Origin: Sphingomonas sp. KR3-1
GTDB taxonomy: Bacteria > Pseudomonadota > Alphaproteobacteria > Sphingomonadales > Sphingomonadaceae
Assembly (NCBI RefSeq): GCF_040049295.1
Contig: NZ_JBDZDQ010000001.1
Location: forward strand, 1,116,001 to 1,180,000
Reading direction: 5' to 3'
Length of the DNA: 64,000 nt
The position numbers were made by a program, and so were the translations under genes. Shown piece by piece: positions 36,876 through 46,072 of the stretch. The notes beneath the pieces are model-generated. The model searched no databases. It saw only the letters and a list, made by a program, of their open reading frames with translations, and was not told the DNA's origin. Within the stretch, counting starts at the first letter, position 1; every line of letters starts with the position of its first letter.

Positions 36876-37616
36876 ATGCAGCGAGCCGGCATCTCGACTC
36901 CGCGTGAGCGGCTGGGCGGCGCGATCGGCGCGCTAGCCATGGTGGCGCTGGTCCTCTGGATACTGATCAGCGGGCTGGTACCGTCGCTGCGCATCGGCGA
37001 GGTGCCGGCACTCCGGCTGCTCGACTTCTCCGTGCCGCTACCCCCGCCGCCCGAACCCGAGACGCCGCCCGCCCCCAAGCCCAAGGCGCCGAAACAGGAG
37101 GGCAAGGCGTCGCCCCCCAACAAGGTATCGCGCGCCAGCGAAGTGGTAGCGCCGCTGCCCGCCCCCGTCCCGCCGCCGCTGCCCGCCGCGCCCAAGCCGG
37201 CGCAGGGCAGCGACAACAGCTCGGGCAATGCGCCGGTCGCCGGGCCGGGTACGGGCTCGGGCGGGATTGGCGACGGCACCGGCAGTGGCGGGCGCGGCAA
37301 TGGCGCGGGCGGCGGCGGCGGCACCGCGCTGCGGCTGCTCAAGGGCGACATCACCGGGCGCGACTATCCCAAGGCGGCGGCGGAGGCCGGCGCGCAGGGC
37401 ACGGTGGCGATGCGCTTCACCGTGGGCGTCGATGGGCGGGTGAGCGATTGCCGGGTGACGCGCTCGAGCGGCAATGCCGAGCTCGACGAGACCACCTGCC
37501 GGCTGATCCTCAAGCGCTTCCGCTATGCGCCAAGCCGCGACGCCAATGGCAAACCCTATCCGGACACGGTGACCGGCGAGCAGGAATGGCAGCTCTACGA
37601 TCGGCCGGATCGCTAG
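36876..37616 (+). CDS. TonB-like energy-transducing protein
   Basis: The product is 246 residues from ATG 36876. One N-terminal membrane helix (GALAMVALVLWILISGLV), a Pro/Lys-rich spacer (PLPPPPEPETPPAPKPKAPK), a Gly-rich second spacer (residues about 118-150) and a C-terminal TonB domain (GDITGRDYPKAAAEAGAQGT, then VAMRFTVGVDGRVSDCRVTR and LKRFRYAPSRDANGKPY). It should span the periplasm to energise outer-membrane receptors. No exbB, exbD or receptor gene is adjacent. A TolA-type role is less likely. Confidence 0.88.
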   Translation: MQRAGISTPRERLGGAIGALAMVALVLWILISGLVPSLRIGEVPALRLLDFSVPLPPPPEPETPPAPKPKAPKQEGKASPPNKVSRASEVVAPLPAPVPPPLPAAPKPAQGSDNSSGNAPVAGPGTGSGGIGDGTGSGGRGNGAGGGGGTALRLLKGDITGRDYPKAAAEAGAQGTVAMRFTVGVDGRVSDCRVTRSSGNAELDETTCRLILKRFRYAPSRDANGKPYPDTVTGEQEWQLYDRPDR

Positions 37617-38512
37617 CGCGCGAGCTTCTCGACCAGGAAATCGACGAACGCGCGCACCCGCGCCGGGCGCGTGCTGCCGCCGACGAACACCGCGTGGATA
37701 TCCTCGCGGTCGCCGGGATTGAACGGCTCGAGCAGCGCGACGAGGCGCCCGGCGGCGAGATGATCGACCACGTTGAAGCTGCCGACCCGGGCGATCCCGG
37801 CGCCGGCGACTGCGAGCTGCACCAGCGTCTCGCCATTGTTCGCCTCGATATTGCCGCCGACCGGCAGCGCATAGTCGCGCCCGTCGCGACGGAAGGGCCA
37901 GACCGGCTCGGCACGGCGGAAGTTGAAGTTGAGGCAATTGTGCGCGTGGAGGTCCTCGGGGACCTGGGGCGCGCCCATCCGGGTGAGATAGAAGGGCGCC
38001 GCAACGATAGTGCGCCCGGTCTCGCCGATCTTGCGCGCGGTGAGCGGGCTGTCCGCCAGCGGGCCGAAGCGGATCGCGACATCGGCGCGGCCGCCGGCGA
38101 CGTCCTCGAGCATGTCGCTCAGGCTGATGTCGACGAGGATGCCGGGATAGCGCGCGACGAACTCGCCAAGCAGCGGCACCACCGCGAGCCGGCCATGGGC
38201 GAGCGCGGCGCTCACCCTGAGCCGCCCGCGCGGCGCAGCCTGGTCCGCCAACTCGCCCTCGACCTCGGCGATGTCGGCCAGGATGCGCTGCGCGGCGTGG
38301 AGATAGGCGTCGCCCTCCGGCGTGAGCACGAGCCGGCGTGTGGTGCGGGTGATCAGCCGGACGCCGAGCCGCGCCTCGATCCGGGCAAGCGCGCGGCTGA
38401 CGGCGGAGGGCGTGAGGTCGAGCCGGCGCGCGGCAGCGGAGAGGCTGCCTTCGCGCACCGCCGTCACGAAGATCTCCATCTCGCCGGATCGATCCGCCAG
38501 GGTACGACTCAT
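37613..38512 (-). CDS. LysR-family transcriptional regulator
   Basis: The product is 299 residues. The N-terminal winged HTH (EMEIFVTAVREGSLSAAARR, then LDLTPSAVSRALARIEARLG) is followed by a substrate-binding domain resembling the CrgA/DmlR-type group: GRLRVSAALAHGRLAVVPLL, then VDISLSDMLEDVAGGRADVA and IRFGPLADSPLTARKIG. It is divergent from the MFS gene at 38610, the usual LysR arrangement, and a dyad in the shared gap is a candidate site. The effector is unknown. The stop overlaps that of the TonB-like gene. Confidence 0.92.
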   Translation of the reverse strand: MSRTLADRSGEMEIFVTAVREGSLSAAARRLDLTPSAVSRALARIEARLGVRLITRTTRRLVLTPEGDAYLHAAQRILADIAEVEGELADQAAPRGRLRVSAALAHGRLAVVPLLGEFVARYPGILVDISLSDMLEDVAGGRADVAIRFGPLADSPLTARKIGETGRTIVAAPFYLTRMGAPQVPEDLHAHNCLNFNFRRAEPVWPFRRDGRDYALPVGGNIEANNGETLVQLAVAGAGIARVGSFNVVDHLAAGRLVALLEPFNPGDREDIHAVFVGGSTRPARVRAFVDFLVEKLAR

Positions 38513-38568
38513 TCGTGATTCCAGTGCACAGATGCTTCCCCGATCGGGTATCTACTCGAACGCGGCCG

Positions 38569-38588
38569 GACAGTACATTTACGCTGTC
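38569..38588. promoter_or_regulatory. Dyad between LysR and MFS genes, candidate LysR site
   Basis: GACAG, 10 bases, CTGTC: a 5-bp dyad in the 97-bp shared promoter. The overall span of 20 bp is larger than the T-N11-A box usual for LysR proteins, so the match is weak and rests mainly on position. Confidence 0.3.
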
Positions 38589-38609
38589 GCACAAATCGGA
38601 GCCTGCCGC

Positions 38610-39770
38610 ATGAGTCCCCGCCCTGCCCTGTTCGCGCTTGCCATCGGTGCCTTTGGCATCGGCGTCACCGAATTCACCCCGATGGGCCTGCTGCCCGTGA
38701 TCGCCGGCGACCTGGGCGTGACGATCCCCATCGCCGGGCTGCTGGTCAGCGCCTATGCGATCGGCGTGCTGATCGGCGCGCCGCTGATGACGCTCACCAC
38801 CGGCCGCGTCCCGCGCCGCACACTGCTGATCGCGCTCGCCGCGATCTTCACGCTCGGCAACCTGCTGGCCGCGGTATCGGGCAGCTATGCGATGCTGATG
38901 GCGGCGCGGATCGTGACCTCGTTCAACCACGGCGCCTTTTTCGGCGTCGGATCGGTGGTCGCCGCGAGCCTGGTCGCGCCCGAGCGGCGGGCCGGGGCGA
39001 TCGCCACCATGTTCATGGGGCTGACCATCGCGACGATCGGCGGCGTGCCGCTCGCCACCTGGGCGGGCGAGGCATTCGGCTGGCGCGCGGTGTTCGCGGG
39101 CATCGCCGGGATCGGCGTGGTGACGATGATTGCGCTGCGGTTGTTCGTACCCGCGCTGCCGGGCCAGGCCGATGCGGACATGGGCGCCGAGCTGCGCGTG
39201 CTCGCCCGCCCGCCGGTGCTGTTCGCGCTGGCGCTGACCATGATCGGGTTCAGCGCGATGTTCACCGTCTTCACCTATATCGCGCCGATCCTGCGCGAGG
39301 CATCGCACGCCTCGACCTTCTGGGTGACGACGGCGCTGGTGCTGTTCGGCGTCGGGCTGACGGCAGGCAACTGGCTGGGCGGCCGCTATGCCGACAAGTC
39401 GGTGGAGGCCGCGCTGATCACGATGATGGCGGCGCTGGCGGTGCTGCTGGTGGCGTTCGCCTTCGGCATGGCCTCGCTGCCGCTCGCAATGATCCTGCTG
39501 CCGCTCTGGGGCGCGGCGAGCTTCGCGCTGGTGCCGCCGCTGCAGATGCGGGTGATGGATGCGGCGCATGATGCACCCAACCTGGCCTCGGCGATGAACA
39601 TCGGCGCGTTCAACCTGGGCAACGCGATCGGCGCGGCGCTGGGCGGCGAAGTGATCCGCGAGGGGCTGGGCTATCCGGCGGTGTCGCTCGCCGGCGCGGC
39701 GATGGCGCTCGCCGGGCTGGCGATGGTGCTGGTGCCGCGGCTGGCCCGCAGGCGCGCCGCGCTCGCCTAA
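38610..39770 (+). CDS. MFS efflux transporter (AraJ/YdhP-type, DHA1)
   Basis: The product is 386 residues with about 12 membrane helices. It opens PALFALAIGAFGIGVTEFTP and GLLPVIAGDLGVTIPIAGLL, the characteristic start of the arabinose/sugar-efflux DHA1 subgroup, with LTTGRVPRRTLLIALAAIFT in the loop between helices 2 and 3. Such pumps export sugars or drugs. Divergence from a LysR gene suggests substrate-responsive expression. Confidence 0.9.
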   Translation: MSPRPALFALAIGAFGIGVTEFTPMGLLPVIAGDLGVTIPIAGLLVSAYAIGVLIGAPLMTLTTGRVPRRTLLIALAAIFTLGNLLAAVSGSYAMLMAARIVTSFNHGAFFGVGSVVAASLVAPERRAGAIATMFMGLTIATIGGVPLATWAGEAFGWRAVFAGIAGIGVVTMIALRLFVPALPGQADADMGAELRVLARPPVLFALALTMIGFSAMFTVFTYIAPILREASHASTFWVTTALVLFGVGLTAGNWLGGRYADKSVEAALITMMAALAVLLVAFAFGMASLPLAMILLPLWGAASFALVPPLQMRVMDAAHDAPNLASAMNIGAFNLGNAIGAALGGEVIREGLGYPAVSLAGAAMALAGLAMVLVPRLARRRAALA

Positions 39771-39830
39771 TCCGCTTGCGCCGGCGCGCACGATTCGGAA
39801 AGGTGGGTCTTTCGCAAAGGGGGCTTTGCC

Positions 39831-40661
39831 ATGATCCGAACCGTAATTTCCGCCACTACCCTCGCCGCAGCGCCATTCGCCGCCCAGGCACAGACCAGCG
39901 GCAGCTGGGAAGTGCAGGTCGAGCCGACCGAATGCTCGCTCGTTCGAAACCAGCAGGGCGCGGCACCCGGCCTGCTCGCGGTGCGCACCGTGCCGGGCAC
40001 CGACGAGATCGTTGTGCTGGTGAGCGGCAAGGACGTCCCAAGCCGCGCCCGCGATGCGCGCTTCCCGGCCAGGCTGACCTTCGACGACAGCAAGCCGATC
40101 GAGATCAAGGCCGCCGCGATGGGCAAGCTGGCGAGCGGGCCGGCGTTCCTGCTCACCGGATTCAAGCCGGACATGCTCGATGGCTTCGCCGCCGCGCACC
40201 GGGTGAACGTCGGCACCGAATCGAGCAGCTTCATCGCCTTCGACGTTCCCCAGGCCCGCGCCGCGATCGGCGCGCTGCGCAAATGCGTCAACGACCTCCT
40301 GGTCGACTGGGGCGCCGATCCGGCCCAGTTCGCGCCCGGCGGCACGCCGCCCGTCGCACTCAAGCCGCGCGAAGCCTGGCTCAGCCGGGCGCAGCTGATG
40401 GACGTGGTTGGCACCACCGCGGACGAGCAGATCGACGATCTCTTCCGCGTCACCGTCGCCGCCGACGGCACGATCGCGAGCTGCAAGCGCGAAGAGGCCA
40501 AGGCCAATGCGAAGACCGAGAAGCTCGGCTGCGCGCCGGTGGCCGGACAGAAGCTGTTCACCCCGGCGAAGAACGCGGCGGGCGCACCGGTGACAGGCGC
40601 CGCGGCGTTCCGGATCCGGCTGGTCCAGCAGGCCAAGACCGAGCGCGGGACGACGCGCTAG
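39831..40661 (+). CDS. Secreted protein of unknown function
   Basis: The product is 276 residues with a signal peptide (MIRTVISATTLAAAPFAAQA). The mature chain opens SGSWEVQVEPTECSLVRNQQ, contains three further cysteines including RKCVNDLLVDWG and CKREEAKANAKTEKLGCAPV, and ends with a strand-rich segment (AAAFRIRLVQQAKTERG) reminiscent of TonB-like C-terminal domains. A similar plan is common in sphingomonad secreted proteins; no function is known to me. Confidence 0.72.
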   Translation: MIRTVISATTLAAAPFAAQAQTSGSWEVQVEPTECSLVRNQQGAAPGLLAVRTVPGTDEIVVLVSGKDVPSRARDARFPARLTFDDSKPIEIKAAAMGKLASGPAFLLTGFKPDMLDGFAAAHRVNVGTESSSFIAFDVPQARAAIGALRKCVNDLLVDWGADPAQFAPGGTPPVALKPREAWLSRAQLMDVVGTTADEQIDDLFRVTVAADGTIASCKREEAKANAKTEKLGCAPVAGQKLFTPAKNAAGAPVTGAAAFRIRLVQQAKTERGTTR

Positions 40662-40705
40662 GCATTGGGGTTCGACAGGCGGGCGGGCTGGGCTAAGGAA
40701 CGGGG

Positions 40706-42769
40706 ATGACCGATCTTTCCAAGCCCCCCGTCGCCGCCACCCGTCCCCACAGCTTCACCGCGCATGGCGTGACGATCGAGGACCCCTGGGCCTGGCTCAA
40801 GGATCCCGCCTATCCCACCGTCACCGACAAGGACGTGCTGTCCTATCTCGAGGAGGAGAACCGCTTCTTCGAAGCCGTGATGGAGCCGCTCAAGCCGCTC
40901 TCGAGCGCGCTGTTCAAGGAGATGCGCGGGCGGATCAAGGAAGACGAATCGTCGGTGCCGCAAAAGGACGGCGAGTGGCTCTACTGGACCGATTACGAGA
41001 CCGGCGGCGAATATCCGCGCTGGTGGCGCAAGCCGGTGGCGGGCGGCGAGGATGTGCTGATCCTCGACGAGCCGACGCTGGCCGAGGGCAAGGAATATTT
41101 CCGGCTCGGCGCCTTTTCCGTGAGCCCCGACGGCAGACTGCTCGCCTATGCGGTGGACGACAACGGCTCGGAGCGGTTCGAGGTTCGGGTGAAGGACCTG
41201 GCGAGCGGCGAACTGCTGCCCGACACGATCCCCGGCATGCTCTCCGAGATCGTCTGGACGTCCGACTCGAAGGGCTTCCTCTACGGCCTGGCGAACGAGA
41301 ATTGGCGGACCGACAATGCCCGCTGGCACAAGCTCGGCGAGCCGATCGAACAGGACATCGAGCTCTTCAAGGAAGCCGATGAGGGCTACCGCGTCGGCGT
41401 CGGCGAGACCCAGTCGCGCAACTATCTGCTGCTATCGACCGGCGACCATGTGACGAGCGAAGTCTATCTGCTCGATCCTGCCGATCCCTCGAAGCCGATG
41501 GTCTGCGTGAGCCCGCGCAAGCCGGGCCGCGAATATGATGTCGACGAGCATGACGGCACGCTGTTCATCCACACCAACGACATCGACCCGCAATTCCGGC
41601 TGGTGACCGCCCCGGTCGACAATCCCGGCGACTGGATCGAGCGGATCGCGCCGTCGAAGCATTTCTACATGACCGGGGTGACCTGCTTCGCCGATTTCTT
41701 CATCGTCGAGGGCCGCGAGGACGGGCTCGACCAGATCGAGCTCCACCGCTACGCTCCAGGCACTCCGCCGACCCGGCTGGCCTTTCCCGAGGCGAGCTAT
41801 GTCGCCGGGCTGGGCGACAATCCCGAATATGCAGTCGACACGCTGCGGCTCGGCTATGAGTCGATGGTCACGCCGGGCACGGTCTACGATTACGACGTCG
41901 CCAGCGGCGCGCTGACCACGCTCAAGGTGCAGGAGATCCCGTCGGGCTATGACGGGAGCAAGTACCGCACCGAGCGGCTCAAGATCGCGGCCCGCGACGG
42001 CACCGAGGTGCCGGTATCGGTGGTCTATCCCAAGGACTTCCCCAAGGACGGCACCGGCAAGCTCTATCTCTACGCCTATGGCGCCTATGGCTACGCCATC
42101 CCACCGGGCTTCTCGACCAGCCGCATGTCGTTCCTCGACCGCGGCATGGCCTTCGCCATCGCCCATATCCGCGGCGGCGACGATCTGGGCCAGCAATGGT
42201 ATCTCGACGGCAAGCTCACCAAGCGGACCAACACGTTCAACGACTTTGTCGACGTCGCCAAGGGGCTGATCGACAAGGGCTTCACCCACAAGGGCGGCAT
42301 CGCGATCGCTGGGCGCTCGGCGGGCGGCGAGCTGATGGGCGCGGTGGTCAACTCCGATCCCGAGCTGTGGGGCGCGGTGGTCGCCGACGTGCCCTTTGTC
42401 GACGTGCTCAACACCATGCTCGACGAGAGCCTGCCGCTCACCCCGGGCGAATGGCCCGAATGGGGCAATCCGGTGGAGGACGCCGCGGCCTTCGAGCTGA
42501 TCCGCTCCTATTCGCCGTACGACAACGTCACCGCGCAAGCCTATCCGCCGCTGTTCATCTCGGGCGGGCTCAACGATCCGCGCGTCACCTATTGGGAGCC
42601 GGCGAAGTGGGCGGCCAAGCTCCGCGCGACCAAGACCGATGCCAACATCCTCGTCCTCAAGACCAATATGGGCGCCGGGCACGGCGGCAAGTCGGGCCGC
42701 TGGGAGAGCCTGAAGGAAGCCGCCGACGAGATGGCGTTCGTCCTCTGGCAATTGGGAGTGACCGCATGA
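40706..42769 (+). CDS. ptrB: Oligopeptidase B (S9A prolyl-oligopeptidase family)
   Basis: The product is 687 residues, the usual length. The chain opens PHSFTAHGVTIEDPWAWLKD, includes the seven-blade propeller, and ends in the alpha/beta hydrolase domain with nucleophile S538 in GRSAGGELMGAVVN, a region YAYGAYGYAIPPGFSTSRMS, Asp near FISGGLNDPRV and His in MGAGHGGKSGRW. The spacing TKRTNTFNDFVDVAKGLIDK is typical of oligopeptidase B, which cleaves after basic residues in short peptides. There is no signal peptide. It overlaps the next gene by 4 nt. Confidence 0.9.
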   Translation: MTDLSKPPVAATRPHSFTAHGVTIEDPWAWLKDPAYPTVTDKDVLSYLEEENRFFEAVMEPLKPLSSALFKEMRGRIKEDESSVPQKDGEWLYWTDYETGGEYPRWWRKPVAGGEDVLILDEPTLAEGKEYFRLGAFSVSPDGRLLAYAVDDNGSERFEVRVKDLASGELLPDTIPGMLSEIVWTSDSKGFLYGLANENWRTDNARWHKLGEPIEQDIELFKEADEGYRVGVGETQSRNYLLLSTGDHVTSEVYLLDPADPSKPMVCVSPRKPGREYDVDEHDGTLFIHTNDIDPQFRLVTAPVDNPGDWIERIAPSKHFYMTGVTCFADFFIVEGREDGLDQIELHRYAPGTPPTRLAFPEASYVAGLGDNPEYAVDTLRLGYESMVTPGTVYDYDVASGALTTLKVQEIPSGYDGSKYRTERLKIAARDGTEVPVSVVYPKDFPKDGTGKLYLYAYGAYGYAIPPGFSTSRMSFLDRGMAFAIAHIRGGDDLGQQWYLDGKLTKRTNTFNDFVDVAKGLIDKGFTHKGGIAIAGRSAGGELMGAVVNSDPELWGAVVADVPFVDVLNTMLDESLPLTPGEWPEWGNPVEDAAAFELIRSYSPYDNVTAQAYPPLFISGGLNDPRVTYWEPAKWAAKLRATKTDANILVLKTNMGAGHGGKSGRWESLKEAADEMAFVLWQLGVTA

Positions 42770-43212
42770 GCCTGATCCTTGCCCTCGCCCTGCTCGCCGC
42801 GCCCGACCCGACGCCGGAGGCGCTGGCGCTCGGCCGGCGGCTCGCCGAGACGGGCACCTTCTCCACGCTGATCCCGGGCGTCATCGCCGACGAGCGGGAG
42901 AAGCTGGTCGCCAAGTTCCCCGAGCTCAGCGACGCCGACAAGGCGCTGCTGCGCGCCACCGCCGACGAGACCGGCAAGGCGCAGACCGACAGGCTGATGG
43001 ACGCGATCGGCCGCGGCTATGCCGCGACGCTCTCGATCGAGGACCTCCGCGCGCTGGTCGCGTTCAACGAGAGCCCTGCCGCGCAGCGCTGGCGCGCCGC
43101 GACGCCCGCGGCGATGATGGGCGCGATGGAATCGGTGGGCGACCCCGACTTCCAGGAGAATGCCCGCAAGGCCTTCTGCAAGAAGACCGGCAAGGCCTGC
43201 GCGCCGCGCTAG
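42766..43212 (+). CDS. DUF2059-like secreted protein
   Basis: The product is 148 residues, co-translated with ptrB. A short signal peptide (MSLILALALLAAP) is followed by an alpha-helical chain; GYAATLSIEDLRALVAFNES and AAQRWRAATPAAMMGAMESV match the DUF2059 pattern. It ends FCKKTGKACAPR with two cysteines. DUF2059 has no established role. Confidence 0.72.
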   Translation: MSLILALALLAAPDPTPEALALGRRLAETGTFSTLIPGVIADEREKLVAKFPELSDADKALLRATADETGKAQTDRLMDAIGRGYAATLSIEDLRALVAFNESPAAQRWRAATPAAMMGAMESVGDPDFQENARKAFCKKTGKACAPR

Positions 43213-43214
43213 CG

Positions 43215-43418
43215 CTATCTCCCGCCCTTCGCCCCTGCCGCCCGTATCACCAACCGCGTCTCGCGGTGGCATTGGTGGCAGAAGGCGAAATCGAACGTCT
43301 CGCTGAGTATCCAGGCCTGGGAACTGACGTCCCATTCGGCCCAGGCATCGCGGGTGACGGCAATGCCGCCACAACGTTCGCATGCATGTTCGACCCGAGG
43401 AGCTTCGCCTTCTGCCAC
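43215..43418 (-). CDS. Small zinc-ribbon-like protein (67 residues)
   Basis: The start is taken as GTG 43418 because there is no ATG in the frame between the previous stop and the cysteine motif. The product has two Cys pairs, HACERCGGIAVTRDAW and DFAFCHQCHRETRLV, separated by WAEWDVSSQAWILSETF. The pairs should bind one zinc. Small proteins with this CxxC-DAWAxWD-CxxC plan occur in Sphingomonas and relatives, and no function is known. A much longer open frame upstream on this strand is antisense to real genes. Confidence 0.7.
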   Translation of the reverse strand: MAEGEAPRVEHACERCGGIAVTRDAWAEWDVSSQAWILSETFDFAFCHQCHRETRLVIRAAGAKGGR

Positions 43419-43547
43419 GCCGGCAGGATAGTCGATCGACGCTCCGTTTTGGCGGCGACTATGTCCGTTATGGACAAGGTTCGCCGGCCATTGCCGCCGC
43501 CCGCCGCGAGGCCTAGCCTGTGCGCCTCCGACCAAGGGAGAAGACCC

Positions 43548-44021
43548 ATGCGCACTTCCACGCTCGCACTCGGCGCCGCCACGGCGCTGTTCCTCACTCT
43601 CGCCGCCACCGCCCCGGGCAGCCGCGCCGTCGCCGCCGACCCAACTGCGGACGTGATCGCCGGGCGCCAGGCGGCGTTCCGCCTGTCCGGCGCGCTGTCC
43701 GGCCAGATCAAGGCTGGCGTCGACCGCGGCGACGATCCCAAGACGCTCGCCTTCGCCGCCCGCGCGCTCGCCGGCTGGGCCAAGGCGATCCCCGGCATGT
43801 TCCCCGCCGGCAGCAGCGCCGCCAATTCGGGCGCGCTGCCCAGCGTCTGGTCCGACCGCGCCGGCTTCGAGGCCAAGGCGGCCGCCTATGCCGCCGCCGC
43901 CACCAAGCTGGCCGACCTCGCCAAGGCCGGCGACAAGCCGGGCTTCGCCGCGCAGTTCGCCGTGGTCGGCGGCACCTGCAAGGCGTGCCACGACGCCTAT
44001 CGCAAGCCCGACCAGCACTGA
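43548..44021 (+). CDS. Cytochrome c' (class II cytochrome c)
   Basis: The product is 157 residues with a signal peptide (STLALGAATALFLTLAAT). A four-helix bundle precedes a C-terminal haem site CKACH at residues 144-148 (GGTCKACHDAYRKP), the position typical of class II cytochromes. Cytochromes c' bind NO and take part in its detoxification. The start follows AGGGAGAAGACCC. No partner cytochrome gene is adjacent. Confidence 0.9.
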   Translation: MRTSTLALGAATALFLTLAATAPGSRAVAADPTADVIAGRQAAFRLSGALSGQIKAGVDRGDDPKTLAFAARALAGWAKAIPGMFPAGSSAANSGALPSVWSDRAGFEAKAAAYAAAATKLADLAKAGDKPGFAAQFAVVGGTCKACHDAYRKPDQH

Positions 44022-44162
44022 GGCGGGGCACATCGCAGGGCCGTCCCAGAACGGTTCAGCCCTGCGAAAGCCCGGCTTCGCGATTCTACTAACCGGTGTT
44101 AACCCTAATTGCCTGTGCGCCGCCTCCCGGAGCAAGGGGGGACGGTCCGGGGAGTATTGCCG

Positions 44163-45122
44163 ATGCACGACTGCATGAAACGCCGCCTGCTCTACGCTGC
44201 CAGCCAGGCCTATCAGCCCAGCATGCTCGTTCAGGGCCGCAATGTCGGCTGGATCGAGGCGCCGTTCGTTGTGCGCCGCGAGACCGCGCTCGGCCATCGC
44301 CAGATCGACCAGGCGCTGGTCGGCCGCACGCCCGAAGGCGTGGTCGTAGCGTTCCGCGGCTCGCTCCCTCCCTTCTTCGGCGCCGCGCAGGACGGCTGGG
44401 ACGTCGTGCTCGACTGGCTGAACGACAGCTTCTCGCTGTGCATCGAGGACTCGCATTATGGCGGCGGCGTCCATTTCGGCTTTGCCGAATCGACGCGGCG
44501 GCTGTGGAGCGACGCGGGCTCCGGCCCCGGCGTGCGCACCGCCATCCAGGCGATGCTCGACCAGAGCCTCTTGGACCGCAAGGCGCGGCGCCACATCTTC
44601 GTGACCGGCCACTCCAAGGGCGGCGCGCTCGCCAACCTGGCCGCGATGCGCGCGGCGCGCGTCGGCGAATGGAGCGACGTGCCGCTGAGCGTGGCGACGA
44701 TCGCCGCGGCCCGCGCCGGCAATGCCGACTTCGCCGCCACCTATGACCGCAGCCGCATCGCCTGCCTGCGCTACGAGATGCCAGGCGACGTGGTGCCGCA
44801 CCTGCCGCTGAGCCCGAGCACGCCGGGCTGGGCACGCAAGATCGCCAAGCAGGTCTTCCCCAAGCTCGCGCTCGCCGACTATCGCCCGGTGGGGCTGCTG
44901 GTGACCCCGCCGCCGGCGCTCAAAAGCGGGCACCAGGCCTGGGCCGGCTCGCGCCGCCCGGTGAAGCGCCTGCTCGACCGGCGCGGCACCGGCCTCGAGG
45001 CGCTGGCCCCGGCGATCCTGACCGCGCATGCGATCTGCCCGGGCAGCGGCTATGACCGGCTGATCTGCGACGGCGAGCGCCTGTGCGATCACGGCGAGGA
45101 CCGGGCGCGCAAGCGGGCCTGA
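44163..45122 (+). CDS. Class 3 lipase-family alpha/beta hydrolase
   Basis: The product is 319 residues from ATG 44163 (GGGGAG eight bases upstream; an upstream GTG at 44109 is less likely). The nucleophile elbow is FVTGHSKGGALANL with S151, preceded by the class 3 feature VVAFRGSLPP (oxyanion loop) and DWLNDS. The acid and His are near EMPGDVVPHLPLSP and beyond. There is no signal peptide, so it is probably cytoplasmic or cell-associated. The substrate is unknown. Confidence 0.85.
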   Translation: MHDCMKRRLLYAASQAYQPSMLVQGRNVGWIEAPFVVRRETALGHRQIDQALVGRTPEGVVVAFRGSLPPFFGAAQDGWDVVLDWLNDSFSLCIEDSHYGGGVHFGFAESTRRLWSDAGSGPGVRTAIQAMLDQSLLDRKARRHIFVTGHSKGGALANLAAMRAARVGEWSDVPLSVATIAAARAGNADFAATYDRSRIACLRYEMPGDVVPHLPLSPSTPGWARKIAKQVFPKLALADYRPVGLLVTPPPALKSGHQAWAGSRRPVKRLLDRRGTGLEALAPAILTAHAICPGSGYDRLICDGERLCDHGEDRARKRA

Positions 45123-45152
45123 GGGGTCGCTGGGCAGTTCGAAGAAGAAGAA

Positions 45153-45308
45153 CGGTTCACGCGGAGACGCGGAGGCGCGAAGAGGCAGTGCCCGCCGCGC
45201 CAGCGACCCTCTCTCTTCGACCTTCTCGAACAAGCATGGCCGCTAAAGCGGCGGACTAGATTGCCGCGCGTCCAATCCCTCCGCGTCTCCGCGCCTCCGC
45301 GTGAACCA
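45153..45308. repeat. R3 repeat: long inverted arms of the type GCGGAGACGCGGAGGCGCG
   Basis: The left arm is GGTTCACGCGGAGACGCGGA then GGCGCG. The right arm is the inverse, CTCCGCGTCTCCGCGCCTCC then GCGTGAACC. The middle has its own dyad, GGCCGCTAAAGCGGCGG. It fills the 260-bp gap between the lipase and the 45383 gene. A diverged copy is at 46073. The remaining bases of the gap hold nothing recognisable. Confidence 0.7.
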
Positions 45309-45382
45309 ATTTCCTTCTTGTCCGCCTTCGCGGGTTGGCGCGGAAAGTCACGAAAGTCGCGACACCCAACGCGCGAGGCGCC

Positions 45383-45961
45383 TCAGACCTCGTCCATGTC
45401 GTCGAGCGGATCGATCGGATCCTCGGGCGGCGTGGCTTCGTAATGGCGCATCCGCAGCGGATCGACCGGCTCTTCATTGTCCGCCAGCTTGGCCAGCGCA
45501 TTGGCATAGCGGCGCTCGGCGCCGCTCGCGGGCGAGCGCGAATCCTTCGTCTTGGGTTTGAACCATTCCGCGCGCAGGTGCTGGAGCAGGAACATCAGCA
45601 GCTTGTCCGAAGGCTGGCGGCTCTCGGCGACCAGCACGCCATCCTTCCACAGCTCGCGGATTGTGCCGCGCGTCGCCCGCTCGAAGGCAAGCGAGGCCAG
45701 CCGCGTCACCGAGACGAGCAGCGCCTCGTCCCAGGCATCGGCGAAGGAATAGGCGTCCGCCCGCGCGCGCAACCGATAGGCCGAGCGCGGCGATACCTCG
45801 GCGACCTTGCAGGCATCGGAGATGCTGCCGGTCTCGGACAATGCGGTGAGGAAGAGGCGCTGGCGATCGGCGGTCCAGCCATCGTGGCGGTGGCGGAGGG
45901 CAACTGGGGTGTAATCGGCAAGCGAATCGGCCGCTTCGTACTGGATCGGTTGGTGTTCCAT
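45383..45961 (-). CDS. HTH-containing protein of unknown function, terminase-small-subunit-like
   Basis: The product is 192 residues from ATG 45961 behind AAAGGAGTCACTGTC. A helix-turn-helix is likely at WTADRQRLFLTALSETGSIS, then DACKVAEVSPRSAYRLRARA. The pattern recalls the N-terminal HTH of phage terminase small subunits and transposon repressors, but no phage genes are nearby. The C-terminus is acidic (EATPPEDPIDPLDDMDEV). R3 repeats flank it on both sides. The HTH is moderately supported; the biological role is unknown. Confidence 0.68.
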   Translation of the reverse strand: MEHQPIQYEAADSLADYTPVALRHRHDGWTADRQRLFLTALSETGSISDACKVAEVSPRSAYRLRARADAYSFADAWDEALLVSVTRLASLAFERATRGTIRELWKDGVLVAESRQPSDKLLMFLLQHLRAEWFKPKTKDSRSPASGAERRYANALAKLADNEEPVDPLRMRHYEATPPEDPIDPLDDMDEV

Positions 45962-46072
45962 GACAGTGACTCCTTTCCGGTTGGAAGAGAGTCGAATTAG
46001 ATAACCATATTGGTTCGTGTAGGACAGCAGGAATTTTGATTCGCGCGACGGCGTGACGAAGACGAAAGAAGT

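Noticed and set aside
37038..40199. Very long open frame (over 1000 codons) on the minus strand across tonB, lysR, MFS and the next gene
   Set aside because: It is antisense to four well-supported genes, is extremely rich in Arg, His and Gly, and has no domain. Such frames are a by-product of high GC.
43215..45233. Long minus-strand frame of about 670 codons
   Set aside because: Antisense to the cytochrome c' and lipase genes; only the last 67 codons (zinc-ribbon protein) look like real protein.
45383..45961. Prophage remnant based on the terminase-like HTH
   Set aside because: No other phage gene, integrase or attachment site nearby; the resemblance is limited to the HTH segment.
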